From Methanococcoides sp052057775 (GTDB taxonomy: Archaea; Halobacteriota; Methanosarcinia; Methanosarcinales; Methanosarcinaceae): DNA of 64,000 nt. Each line of letters opens with the position of its first letter. The first letter of the stretch is position 1. The DNA lies in NCBI RefSeq assembly GCF_052057775.1, contig NZ_CP195121.1, positions 1,116,001 through 1,180,000 on the forward strand, written 5' to 3'. Shown here in pieces: positions 53,941-63,500 of this stretch. A program made the translations under genes and the position numbers. The notes under the pieces were generated by a model. That model was not told where the DNA came from, made no database searches, and saw only the letters and a program-made list of their open reading frames with translations.

Positions 53941-53986
53941 TAGTGAGCTCGTGGAAATGATGGGTAAGTTGAATCTCATGTTCTGT

Positions 53987-54148
53987 TTAGAGTTTTCCTG
54001 GTCTGCAAAGGTACTTCATATCATTTGATACTCTTCCACAGTTTTTGCAATAGAATTTTGCACCTGTGACACGTTCTTTGAATTCATCTTCCATTTCTCT
54101 GATGTCCTCTTTTTTCCATGTACACATATTTCTCGACACACATAACAT
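53987..54148 (-). CDS. Small zinc-ribbon protein
   Basis: A short gene of up to 53 codons. The product has TGAKFYCKNCGRVS followed by KYLCRPGKL at the end, giving CxxC plus a third cysteine, preceded by a charged helix (WKKEDIREMEDEFKERV). This resembles small cysteine-rich proteins of Methanosarcinales. The start is uncertain: ATG 54148 directly abuts AAGGAG, ATG 54127 gives 46 residues without a clear site, and the ATG best spaced from AAGGAG (54143) is out of frame. Confidence 0.55.
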   Translation of the reverse strand: MLCVSRNMCTWKKEDIREMEDEFKERVTGAKFYCKNCGRVSNDMKYLCRPGKL

Positions 54149-54159
54149 CTCCTTGTATA

Positions 54160-54417
54160 CACTTTAGAAAAATAATGAACTATGTATATCAATGCTTTAT
54201 TAACATTAAAAGCTGATGTTGGTCTGATCTGTTGGGGAAGAAGATCATTGGCATGTTCTATCAGAATAGAAGATGGTTTTCTCTAAGGGTACCTTACACT
54301 GCATGAAGTAGAATGCGATGATCGATAAACCGTTTACTCTCAACGCACATGTGAGGAGGGATTGTATCAATATGATGAAAGGAACAAGAAGATTATCAAG
54401 ATGAATATTTTAGAATG
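54160..54417. other. Unassigned spacer
   Basis: About 260 bases between two small minus-strand genes. I find no ORF with family character, no clear hairpin with a T run and no repeat. Confidence 0.35.
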
Positions 54418-54669
54418 TTATCTATATTTCAGTAAGCGGAAAAGCCCTTTAGATGGCTTGTATACTCTATCAGGATATTTTTCGACAAGTTTCCAGATAG
54501 ATCCGTTGACAGTCTTCGGATGAAAAGAGGGGTCTGATGCCGTAATCTTTGAGAGGAGTTCTGACCATTGAAGACCTTCTGGATGCTTCTCGAGCAATTC
54601 AAATGCTTTTGCTCTTATACGTTCAGTGACTTTGGATGATTTCAGACTTGGTTTTGGTGTTTCTACCAT
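54418..54669 (-). CDS. Small HTH-like DNA-binding protein, 83 aa
   Basis: A basic 83-residue protein with a winged-helix pattern: ERIRAKAFELLEKHPEGLQWSELLSKITASDPSFHPKTVNGSIWKLVEKYPDRVYKPSKGLFRL. This looks like the helix-turn-helix seen at the N terminus of some restriction or DUF proteins, here alone. It may be a small regulator. No partner gene lies alongside, and the flanks are accessory DNA. Confidence 0.6.
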   Translation of the reverse strand: MVETPKPSLKSSKVTERIRAKAFELLEKHPEGLQWSELLSKITASDPSFHPKTVNGSIWKLVEKYPDRVYKPSKGLFRLLKYR

Positions 54670-54926
54670 AATAAAAATCTTTATTTTTTTAGCAATAAAT
54701 GTTTTGTTGAAAGCCAGTCCAAATTGAAGGTCAAATTATTGACATCTTTTATGAGGTTATTGTCAACTTTAAAATAGAGTTTCGTTCTTTACTATTAACT
54801 ATGCCCTACTTGCTATGTGAGGAGTGGATTGCAACCTTTTTGTTAGTAAGGTCCATCGTATCTCAACAATTGGCGTATGTTTCGATCAAAGTGCTTAAAC
54901 AACGTAGAACTGCATGCCTGCTAAAC

Positions 54927-55766
54927 TTAAACAAGCCCCTCAAGCCGCTTCTGATAGAACAGATATTGCTGGGCATACCCACAGTATTTCCCAAAATAGT
55001 GCCTTCCCCAGTTCCCGATTTTTGTTTTAGTGACCTTGCCTTCAAAGAAGGGGTCGTTGCCATAGTAGGTTCTGACGATCTTCTCCACGTGGGTATCCAC
55101 AGGGAAACCTTCCATCTTATCAAAGGCGAACAGCACGATGCAGTCAGCGACCTTCTCACCGATACCCTCCAGTGACATCAGTTCCTTCTTTGCGTCATGG
55201 TAGTCGAGGCTAAAAAGTTCATCGAGGACAATATCGCCGGTGACAACTGCGTTTGCTGCCTTGATTATCCTGGCTGTCCTGAATCCCATCCTGCATTCGC
55301 AGAGTTCATCACAGCAGGTGGAGGCGAGGTCCTCTGCTTTCGGGAAGCTGTAAAGGCCGTGTTCCAGCTCTTCCCCGAACATTGCTGAAAGCATGGCTAT
55401 GTTCTTCTTTATCCTGGGGATGTTAGAGGCGGTGGCAAGCATATAGGAGATAAGACATTCCCAGGGGTCCTGGCGTATAAGTCGCAGTCCGTGATATTTG
55501 TTGATCGCTATATCCATGTGCTCGTCCTTGTTGATCTGCTCGAATATCGCGGGCAGGTCGTCATCGAGCCTGAAATAATGATAGAAGAGATCCTCATCAA
55601 GTGATGAATCGACCAGAAGTTCACCTGTCTTTGGGTCCTGGCTTATGCGGGCAACGGCGCCGTTGACCACGCCTGTCCACCAGTCACCGTTCTTGTCCCA
55701 GCGGAACACCTGACCGCAGTCAAGCGTATAGTCCAGGTTGAAGTCCTTTGTGCTGATGGTGTACAT
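54927..55766 (-). CDS. ogg: 8-oxoguanine DNA glycosylase (OGG1 type)
   Basis: Removes 8-oxoguanine opposite cytosine and cuts the abasic site. It is 279 residues from ATG 55766 (MYTISTKDFN); an in-frame TTG six codons earlier is less likely. The N-terminal OGG_N segment LDYTLDCGQVFRWDKNGDWWTGVV and ILATASN-like MLATASNIPRIKK precede the helix-hairpin-helix LMSLEGIGEKVADCIVLFAFDK, with catalytic lysine in EKVAD and aspartate in FPVDTHVEK. The length and N-terminal domain mark the OGG1 type rather than the compact archaeal AGOG. Confidence 0.9.
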   Translation of the reverse strand: MYTISTKDFNLDYTLDCGQVFRWDKNGDWWTGVVNGAVARISQDPKTGELLVDSSLDEDLFYHYFRLDDDLPAIFEQINKDEHMDIAINKYHGLRLIRQDPWECLISYMLATASNIPRIKKNIAMLSAMFGEELEHGLYSFPKAEDLASTCCDELCECRMGFRTARIIKAANAVVTGDIVLDELFSLDYHDAKKELMSLEGIGEKVADCIVLFAFDKMEGFPVDTHVEKIVRTYYGNDPFFEGKVTKTKIGNWGRHYFGKYCGYAQQYLFYQKRLEGLV

Positions 55767-55804
55767 CTCTGGTCTTGAAAACAAAAAGAAATTGAAGTAT
55801 GGTC

Positions 55805-56395
55805 TTATTCGACCATGCTTCTTCCCATTTCGAAAGCCTTTACGTTGGTGTCAATGGTCTTTGGAGGTACCATTTCCTTAACGCGCTCAAGCAATGTTTC
55901 TGTCTTGATCGGGAGGAAGTTGGATACTGCTCCCACAAGCACGACGTTCATTGCCTGCCTGCTTCCGGCCTCTGCTGCCATCTCGGTAGCATTGAAAGCG
56001 ATGACACGGTGTGTTTCCTTGAGCTTTTCCACGATGCTTTCAACAGATGGGTATGGTGCTTTTCCTGTTGTGACGGTGACCGGGTAGACAGCTTCGGTGT
56101 TCATGATAATGACACCGTCGTCTGCGAGATACTCGATGTAACGCAGGGCTTCCACTGGCTCAAGTGCCAGGAGACAATCTGCTCCCTTGAGAGGGATCAT
56201 GGAACCGAGCTCGCATCCGATACGGACGTGGTTGACCACTGAACCGCCACGCTGTGCCATCCCGTGAGTTTCTGCTGCCCTTACACCCTTTCCTTCAAGG
56301 ACGGCTGACCTGCCGATGATGTCTGATGCAAGGATGGTTCCCTGTCCGCCGACACCGGAGATCACAAGATCGAACTCAGAAGCTTTGCTGCTCAT
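55805..56395 (-). CDS. iorB: Indolepyruvate ferredoxin oxidoreductase, beta subunit
   Basis: The gamma-domain subunit of the CoA-dependent oxidative decarboxylation of aryl-pyruvates, used in aromatic amino acid breakdown or synthesis. It is 196 residues from ATG 56395. Motifs: DLVISGVGGQGTILASDIIG near the N terminus, ETHGMAQRGGSVVNHVRIG, and ADCLLALEPVEALRYI. Its ATG overlaps the iorA stop (ATGA), and the AGGTG ribosome-binding site lies within iorA. A longer in-frame start at 56458 is inside iorA and unlikely. Confidence 0.94.
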   Translation of the reverse strand: MSSKASEFDLVISGVGGQGTILASDIIGRSAVLEGKGVRAAETHGMAQRGGSVVNHVRIGCELGSMIPLKGADCLLALEPVEALRYIEYLADDGVIIMNTEAVYPVTVTTGKAPYPSVESIVEKLKETHRVIAFNATEMAAEAGSRQAMNVVLVGAVSNFLPIKTETLLERVKEMVPPKTIDTNVKAFEMGRSMVE

Positions 56396-58197
56396 TTCTG
56401 CACCTCCACGATAGCATCGAACTTGCAGGTCGCACTGCAGAGTCCACAGCCTGTGCACATTGCATTGATATGTGCTTTCTTTGTTTCCTTATCGAACTCA
56501 ATTGCAGGACATCCGAGGTTGACGCACATTCTGCATCCGATACATTTCTCTGTATCGACCTGGAAAGGTACACGTCTGACACCTGCTCTGCGAGCGTGGA
56601 TGACACATGCCTGTCTGGTGATCACTACAGCAGGACCTTCGAAGTCCTTTGCACGCTTGAACACCTCTTCTGTTGCCTTGACGTCGTACGGGTCAACAGT
56701 TTCCACGAACTCGGTACCGAGTCCGCGGCAGAGGAGCTCCATATCAATCTCCTTTGTAGGCTCGCCAGTGGATGTGAATCCCATGCCAGGGTTTGGCTGG
56801 TGTCCGGTCATTGCGGTGATACGGTTGTCAAGGATGGTAATTGTGATATTGGACTTGTTGTAGACAGCGTTGAGCAGTCCGTTGATACCTGTGTGGAAGA
56901 ATGTTGAGTCACCAATGGAACAGCAGATCGGCTGCTTCTCGCCTGCATTGTAGATTCCTGATGCAACGGTGATACTGCCACCCATACAGAGTGTTGTATC
57001 GACGGTTCCGTTCTGTACACCGAGTGTGTAACAACCGATGTCACTTGGGAACACAGCTTTCTTGCCGAAGGTCTTCAGCATTGCATGATAGGTAGCACGG
57101 TGTGAACATCCTGCACAGAGTGCTGGTGGCCTTGGTGGAAGTTCAAGTTCCGGTTCAGCGATCTCCGGAACATCGACTTCGATGCCGAATGCTTCTCCCA
57201 TTGCCTTTACACATTTATCGATGTTGAGCTCGCTGACCCTTGGGACGTATCCGCCGGTCTTGCCGAGGATCTTCACAGGGCTGTCTATGTCCTTTGCGAT
57301 GACCTTGCAGCGGTCCTCGACTATTGGCTCAAGCTCTTCGATGACAAGCACTGTCTCACACTGCTCGAACATCTTCTTGATAAGACCTTCAGGAACAGGG
57401 TATGCTCCGATCTTCAGGAAGGATGCTTCCAGACCGAGGTTCTCCATTGCTTCCTTAGCATATACTGAAGCAAGACCGGATGCGATCACACCGATCTTTG
57501 AGCTCTCGTTGATGGTAAGCTCGTTCCATGGTGAGCTCTCAAGCTCTTCCATGATGCCTTTCTGTATCTCCAGAAGGTGTGGGTGACGAATTACCGCATT
57601 GCTTGGTACCATTACCCAGCGTGAGGTGTCCTTCTCGAACTTTGCCTCGACCTTGTGGTCGGTGATAGTTCCAAGCTCGATCTCGGACTTGCCGTGCGAT
57701 ATCCTTGTTGTTGGCCTGAAGATCACAGGGATCTCGAACTTCTCGGAAAACTCGAAAGCGTATGGGATCATGTCCTTTGCTTCCTGTGGTGTGGAAGGGT
57801 CAAGGCATGGCATAAGTGAGAATTCGGAATACCTGCGGGTGTCCTGTTCATTCTGTGAAGAATGACATGCAGGGTCGTCAGCGACAATGATGATCATTCC
57901 GCCCTTCACACCCATGTAGGCAAGTGTCATAAGAGGGTCTGCTGCAACGTTCAGACCGACGTGTTTCATTGTTACCACAGAACGCACACCTGTCATGGCA
58001 GCTCCTGCAGCAACCTCCATAGCAACTTTTTCATTAACGGACCATTCAACGTAGAAGTCACGTTCTTTCATTGCAGATAACGTATCAACGATCTCAGAAG
58101 AGGGCGTACCGGGATACCCGGAGATGACCTTACCTCCTCCTTCCACGATACCGCGTGCGATCGCCACGTTTCCAAGCATATACTCGCGTGTGCTCAT
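56392..58197 (-). CDS. iorA: Indolepyruvate ferredoxin oxidoreductase, alpha subunit
   Basis: Thiamine-diphosphate enzyme oxidising indolepyruvate and related acids with ferredoxin as acceptor. It is 601 residues from ATG 58197, which has GGAG six bases upstream; a longer in-frame start at 58320 is unsupported. Domains: pyrimidine-binding (GYPGTPSSEIVDTL), then the TPP/PP domain (CAGCSHRATYHAMLK, DIGCYTLGV, SIGDSTFFHTGINGLLNAVYNKSNITITILDNRITAMTGHQPNPG). A C-terminal two-cluster ferredoxin follows (CIGCRMCVNLGCP, CTGCGLCSATCKFDA). It forms an operon with iorB. Confidence 0.95.
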   Translation of the reverse strand: MSTREYMLGNVAIARGIVEGGGKVISGYPGTPSSEIVDTLSAMKERDFYVEWSVNEKVAMEVAAGAAMTGVRSVVTMKHVGLNVAADPLMTLAYMGVKGGMIIIVADDPACHSSQNEQDTRRYSEFSLMPCLDPSTPQEAKDMIPYAFEFSEKFEIPVIFRPTTRISHGKSEIELGTITDHKVEAKFEKDTSRWVMVPSNAVIRHPHLLEIQKGIMEELESSPWNELTINESSKIGVIASGLASVYAKEAMENLGLEASFLKIGAYPVPEGLIKKMFEQCETVLVIEELEPIVEDRCKVIAKDIDSPVKILGKTGGYVPRVSELNIDKCVKAMGEAFGIEVDVPEIAEPELELPPRPPALCAGCSHRATYHAMLKTFGKKAVFPSDIGCYTLGVQNGTVDTTLCMGGSITVASGIYNAGEKQPICCSIGDSTFFHTGINGLLNAVYNKSNITITILDNRITAMTGHQPNPGMGFTSTGEPTKEIDMELLCRGLGTEFVETVDPYDVKATEEVFKRAKDFEGPAVVITRQACVIHARRAGVRRVPFQVDTEKCIGCRMCVNLGCPAIEFDKETKKAHINAMCTGCGLCSATCKFDAIVEVQK

Positions 58198-58437
58198 GTT
58201 AATCTCCTGTCGTTTTGATAATAGTCCATCATTGATAAATATGTAGGTAAAATACGGCAGGTGATTCTTTTTTATATTGTCGGTTGTTGTACGTTGGTGT
58301 ATATGTATTCTTATTATCAAAAAATATGGGTAAGTTTAATTTGTATCAAGATATACAGTTAATAATATTATTACAGATGATGGAATTTATGTTGATTTCC
58401 CTTTTTTCTATAAAATCTTTAAATTAGGAATGAGACG

Positions 58438-59028
58438 ATGACAGTAACTCAAGCGGAACATGATCTTAAGTTGAAAAGACATGAACATTTAATGCATATA
58501 TATGAAATATTAACACAGCTTGTCATGCATGAAGGGAGATTTATTTCAGAGCGTACTAATAATTTTCTTCTTTTTAATTCTATTTTTTTCACGGGATTTC
58601 TTGTTTTGGCAAATCAAATAAGTGAAACTAACATTTGCTTTATTATTTTGAAAATAGCCATCCCGATTGTTGGCTTAATGATGAGTGTATTACATTCTGT
58701 GACTATATCAAACACTATCAATGCAGCCAATTTTTGGAGATCCAGCATAGGCCTTATAGAAGATGATGACGATTATTGGTATCCATCGAAAATAGAGCAA
58801 GACACTGATCTGGACATTTTCAAAGCACGTAGGCGATATTTAGATAATAAAATCCAAACTAGACAATTGTATAATCCACTAAGTCTTAGCCAACCTCCAA
58901 AATTGTTGAAAAGACCCTCTTCTTACTTACCCCAACCGAATAGAATTTTTGTATTATGGCTTCCTTCTTTAATCGGTATGCTTTGGTTGTTAGCTCTTCT
59001 TTGGTGTTTGACTCCATTAAGAATCTAA
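58438..59028 (+). CDS. Hypothetical membrane protein, 196 aa
   Basis: No family recognised. A helical N terminus (KLKRHEHLMHIYEILTQLVMHEGRFISERTNN) precedes two membrane segments (FLLFNSIFFTGFLVLANQI, CFIILKIAIPIVGLMMSVLHSV). A cytoplasmic region with NAANFWRSSIGLIEDDDDYW follows, and a final membrane helix (LWLPSLIGMLWLLALLWCL). The layout recalls small octameric RipA-like membrane proteins, but the similarity is not firm. It is AT-rich, with long spacers around it, suggesting an accessory gene. Confidence 0.6.
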   Translation: MTVTQAEHDLKLKRHEHLMHIYEILTQLVMHEGRFISERTNNFLLFNSIFFTGFLVLANQISETNICFIILKIAIPIVGLMMSVLHSVTISNTINAANFWRSSIGLIEDDDDYWYPSKIEQDTDLDIFKARRRYLDNKIQTRQLYNPLSLSQPPKLLKRPSSYLPQPNRIFVLWLPSLIGMLWLLALLWCLTPLRI

Positions 59029-59297
59029 TTATATGTTTGGTCATGAGTCAAGTTAATTTAAATTAGTTTTTACTAACTACATTGTCATGTATTTAGCCTA
59101 TGTTTCCATAATTCTTTCATGATTGTGGTACATTAATGAGTCCTTCACTTGATTTTTTTTCTTTATAAGGCAAACCTACGCTTGGAGATAATCGGTAAGT
59201 TTCTATGTATTATCATTTAAAGGTTAGAAACAAAAAATACAAAATTTTGTCTTTTTTCAAATCCTGATTTCTTTTTACATTTTCATTTTTAATCATT
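59029..59297. other. AT-rich spacer
   Basis: 270 bases between the membrane protein and the operator array. No ORF with family character and no structured RNA were recognised. T-rich tracts (for example 59151-59160) may terminate the upstream transcript. Confidence 0.35.
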
Positions 59298-59396
59298 ACT
59301 GCCAAATCACTACAGTTATCCACTGTACTGCCAAAACCATCCTTCTTTTTCCAGTACTTAAGCACGTTTATATACTGCTGCGAGAATGTAGCAGTA
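59298..59396 (+). promoter_or_regulatory. Operator array and TATA box of the 59.4-kb regulator operon
   Basis: ACTGCCAAA occurs twice (59298-59306 and 59327-59335). The first copy is followed by a perfect inverted repeat, TACAGT-N5-ACTGTA (59311-59327). A consensus-like TATA box, TTTATATAC (59367-59375), overlaps another inverted repeat, TACTGCT-N10-AGCAGTA (59373-59396). Repressor binding here would block TFB/RNA polymerase. The next gene is itself a MarR-like regulator, so autoregulation is likely. Confidence 0.6.
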
Positions 59397-59420
59397 CTGA
59401 CAAATAACGACGGTGATTCA

Positions 59421-59768
59421 ATGATAGACTTCGCATGTAAGGAATTCAAAATTAAAGATGTTATCAAATGTGCTCTGAACCTGACAAGGGCTGACATGAA
59501 AGTGCTGGAGTACTTCTTTGAAGAGCCTGATGTCTGGAGCAAAACTGAACAGATCGCAAACCTGACAGAACTGGACCTTTCAACTGTCCAGAGGTCTGTC
59601 AAGAAGCTGCATGAGAAAGGGATACTCACAAAATCACAGACCAACCTTGACGGAGGCGGATATTCATTCATTTACAGGATCAACAACAAAGCAGAGATCA
59701 AAGAGCTGATAATGGGTATTGTCAGCAAATGGGTTGCAAAGGTCGAACAGGAACTGGAGGATTGGTAA
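59421..59768 (+). CDS. MarR/TrmB-like winged-helix regulator
   Basis: 115 residues, one winged helix: LTRADMKVLEYFFEEPDVWSKTEQIANLTELDLSTVQRSVKKLHEKGILTKSQTNLDGGGYSFIYRIN, then a C-terminal amphipathic helix (IKELIMGIVSKWVAKVEQELEDW), probably for dimerisation. Its stop codon is the base before the ATG of the membrane ferredoxin gene, so both are one operon. The inverted repeats at the promoter are likely its own binding sites. No ligand pocket is visible beyond one N-terminal cysteine. Confidence 0.85.
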   Translation: MIDFACKEFKIKDVIKCALNLTRADMKVLEYFFEEPDVWSKTEQIANLTELDLSTVQRSVKKLHEKGILTKSQTNLDGGGYSFIYRINNKAEIKELIMGIVSKWVAKVEQELEDW

Positions 59769-60407
59769 ATGTTTAACACAAAAGCATATCTCGATAAGAT
59801 CAGGCCTTATCTTGGCTCACTGGTCATCATAGTTTCCCTTGGAGGTCTCTGGTATCCGGTCCTTGGTTACTTCATGGTCGTTGTAATGGGTACCCTGTTC
59901 ATAACCAGCATCTTCAGAGGTCGCTGGTTCTGCGGTAACCTCTGTCCCCGTGGCAGCTACTTCGATTACGGCATCATTAAGATCTCAAAGAAAAGGAAGA
60001 TCCCAAAGATCCTGTCAAGCATGTGGCTCAGGATCCCTGTCTTCACAGCAATGATAACTTTCATGATGTACCGTATCTCGGTCACATTTGCTGCACAGAA
60101 CACCTTTGAGCTCATTGGTACCATCTTTGTCTCGGTATGTCTTATGACTACCATCATCGGAACAATACTTGGAGCCCGGTTCAATACGAGATCCTGGTGT
60201 AACTTCTGTCCCATGGGAACAATGCAGAGGATCATCGGTGGTAACAAGTACCAGCTTCAGATGAACCATGATACATGTGTTGACTGCAAGCTCTGTGAGA
60301 AGGCCTGCCCGATGCAGCTCAAGGTCCGTGATATAGGAAACAATCCGGATTGTATCAAGTGCGGAAGATGTGTTGACAAATGTCCGAAGGATTCATTGTC
60401 ATTCTAA
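59769..60407 (+). CDS. Membrane-bound polyferredoxin-like protein (NapH/MauN type)
   Basis: 212 residues. Four to five hydrophobic segments carry two cytoplasm-facing cysteine motifs, WFCGNLCPRGSYFDYG and SWCNFCPMGTMQRI, the signature of NapH/CcoG-type proteins. Two 4Fe-4S ferredoxin motifs follow, CVDCKLCEKACPMQL and CIKCGRCVDKCPKDSL. It probably passes electrons to or from a membrane carrier. The partner enzyme is not identified, but the 1015-residue oxidoreductase follows about 110 bases later under its own promoter. Confidence 0.88.
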   Translation: MFNTKAYLDKIRPYLGSLVIIVSLGGLWYPVLGYFMVVVMGTLFITSIFRGRWFCGNLCPRGSYFDYGIIKISKKRKIPKILSSMWLRIPVFTAMITFMMYRISVTFAAQNTFELIGTIFVSVCLMTTIIGTILGARFNTRSWCNFCPMGTMQRIIGGNKYQLQMNHDTCVDCKLCEKACPMQLKVRDIGNNPDCIKCGRCVDKCPKDSLSF

Positions 60408-60419
60408 AAGGAGAACATG

Positions 60420-60449
60420 TTTTCCAATTTTCTTTTTTTAATTGGAAAA
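60420..60449 (+). terminator. Terminator of the regulator/ferredoxin operon
   Basis: TTTTCCAATT (60420-60429) pairs perfectly with AATTGGAAAA (60440-60449), with the T-rich loop TTCTTTTTTT. It lies 13 bases behind the stop. Right after it, TTTATATTG (60472-60480) is the likely TATA box of the next gene. Confidence 0.5.
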
Positions 60450-60514
60450 TATTCAAAATTAATCTAATAAGTTTATATTGAAAAACGACCCAAGTATTAA
60501 AGGGGGAAGATCGT

Positions 60515-63500
60515 ATGGCAAAAAACACAGCAAACCTCACCTCCTCTCAGGAGGAAGAACTCGGTAGCATATTTGGAGACCGTGTGAATTTCAGCAAACG
60601 CGAAAGACACTTCTATTGTCATGATGTGGGAGCACTCCCTTCAATGGCAAAGATGATGTTAGGAAACACCGACCCTGCAGCGATAGTAAAACTTCGCACA
60701 GAGGATGACGTTGTCAAGCTCATGGGCTTTGCCCGCAAACATTCCATTCCTGTTGTTCCCCGTGCAGGTGCATCATCCGGTTATGGTGGTGTGATCCCTA
60801 CAAAAGGCGGTATCATTGCAGATGTCAATCTGCTGAACGATATCATTTCCATTGATCCAGAGAACATGACCGTCACGGTCGGTGCAGGTATCGTATGGGA
60901 GCGCCTTGAAAAGAAGCTGAACGAAAAGGACCTTTCTGTATGTGCCATGCCTTCAAGTGCCCCGGCAGCAACAGTGGGTGGCTGGCTTGCACAGAACGGT
61001 ATCGGATACGGTAGCTATGAATATGGCTGGTCCCAGGACACCATGGTCTCTGCAAGGGCAGTTCTTCCAAATGGTGAGGTCAGGGATTTCACAGGCGATG
61101 AAATGGACAGCCTCATCGGAAGTATGGGTACTGTTGGTATCATCACACAGATCACCCTGAAGATCCGCAATCTGGAAGACACAGCATCCATCTCAGCTGA
61201 ATTTGCTGATTCCGAATCCCTGCAGAAGGCCCTTCAGGCAGTAGCTGCAGAAAAAGTGCCACTCTGGTCTATCTCATTTATCAACCCCGATTGGGCAGGC
61301 ATGAAGAATGAAATGCCATTTTCAACTCACCATGGCGAACCGGTGGTCGAGGACCGTCCGGAATTGCCTAAGTCATATATTTGTAACTTCATTTATCCAG
61401 AGTCAAGGGATGTTAGTGCCCTTGAAAATATCATAACCAGTAATGGTGGCAAGGTCCTTTCTGAAGAGATATCCAAACACGAGGCTGGAGAGTGGTTCCG
61501 CTCCATGAAGGTCAAGAGGCTTGGTCCTTCGTTCATACCTGCGGAGATCATCGTCCCTGTGGACAAGGTCGGCAAGGTCTTCAATGAGATCAAAGCTAAG
61601 ATCGATCTCCCTGTACTGATAGAAGGTATGGTGGAGAAGAACGGCAATGTGATCCTGCTCTGTTTCATTCCACACTCCGAGAGGTCGTTCAAGTTCAACC
61701 TTGCATTCACACTCGGTATCAGTATAATCAAGATCGCTGAGGAGAATGGCGGTAGGATCTATGCTTCAGGTCTCTACTTCGCAAAGGAGGCTGAGAAGGT
61801 CTATGGTGATCGCCTGAAGAAGATGCTTGCACTGAAACAGGAGGTCGATCCTGATGATATCATGAACCCTGAGACCATCTCAGGTAAAGGTATCCTCAAG
61901 GCCGGTATCTCAATGTCCAAGGCATTCGAGCCTATCATGAGGTTCGTCGGTAACAGAAGCGGTGTGGGCGAGGAGAAATTCAGGGAGCAGAAGGACATTC
62001 CTGCAGACATCGTATCCCATGCATACACCTGTGCCCAGTGTGGTTATTGTGTTGAAGAGTGTGACCAGTACTACGGTCGCGGCTGGGAATCCCAGTCCCC
62101 GAGAGGTAAGTGGTTCTTTATCAAGGAGTACCTTGCCGGCAGGGACAAGATGACACAGGAGCAGGTAGACACTTTCCTTGCCTGTACTACCTGTGAACTG
62201 TGTGACCACAGATGCCAGCTTGACCTTCCGATCAACGATTCCTGGATGACAATGAGGAACGAACTGGTCGTTGAGCGTGGCATGATGACCATCCCTCCAT
62301 TCGAGATCATGGCTGCCAGCCTGCTCAAGGAAAGGAACATCTGGGGAGAGTATCTTAAGAACAGGGAAGAATGGGTCCCTGAGGATCTCAAGCCAAAGAT
62401 CAAGGACAAGGCTGAATATGCCTACTTCGCAGGCTGTACCGCTTCCTTTGTGGAGAAGGACATCGCTGAAGCTTCAGTACGTCTGCTGACCGATGCAGGT
62501 ATGGAGATTACCTATCTCGGCAAGGAAGAGTCCTGCTGTGGTATCCCTATGCTTGCTGCCGGTAAGTGGGACGTTTTCGAGAAGATCATGAGGATGAACA
62601 TCGAGAACATGAGGAAGAAGGGTGTTAAGACCGTGATCACATCCTGTCCTGCATGCTGGCTGGTATGGGATACGTTCTACCGCCAGTGGGCTGAGAAGCT
62701 CGGAATCGAGTATGATTTCGAGGCAAAGCACTACTCACAGGTCCTTCAGGACAAGCTCGATGTCCTTTCCGAGAAGTTCGTCACACCTCTCAATAAAGTT
62801 GTCACGGTACATGATGCATGTCACATGGGTCGTGCCGGTGGAATCTACGAACCACCAAGGGACCTCATCAAGGCCGTTCCGGGTGTCGAACTGCGTGAAA
62901 TGGAGCACAACAGGGCAGAAGGTCACTGCTGTGGTTCAGTTCTTACACTGGTCGCAGACCCGGATGTTGCTAACGTGGTCGGTAACATGAGGCTGAAGGA
63001 AGCCGAGGATATCGGTGCTGACCTTATGGTCGCTGCCTGCCCGTGCTGTCAGGTACAGCTGAGGATCGCTGCAGATAAGAGCGGCAGTCCGGTAGAGGTT
63101 CAGGACCTTTCAGCAACAGTTGCCCGCAGTCTGGGTTACAATATCCCTGACACCACGAACACCGCACTTACTGCGTGGATAACATTCGACCAGATGATCC
63201 ACCTGCTCAAGCCTGAGAACATGACCGACCTGATGGTGGAGCTTCTCCCACAGATGATGGGTGCAATGCCTGCTCCGCTGCGTGGTATGATGAAGATGGT
63301 CAAGTACGTGCCGGGCATGGACCTCATGATGAAGCCAATGATGCCGGTCATGATGCCAATGCTCCTGCCAGGCATAATGCCAAAGGTCATGCCAGACATG
63401 CTTGAAGCCGTCGGCAGGCGTGTTCAGATGTCTGACGACCTGAGAGAACAGATGCCTGACCTCATGCCAAAGTCAATGGAGAATCTGATGCCTAACATGC

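Noticed and set aside
54801..55175. 124-codon open frame on the plus strand
   Set aside because: It lies antisense to the OGG1-type glycosylase for most of its length and shows no independent motifs.
59213..59671. 152-codon open frame on the minus strand
   Set aside because: It overlaps the operator array and the MarR-like gene, has no family pattern and a low-complexity end. The plus-strand gene with clear wHTH and operon structure explains the region.
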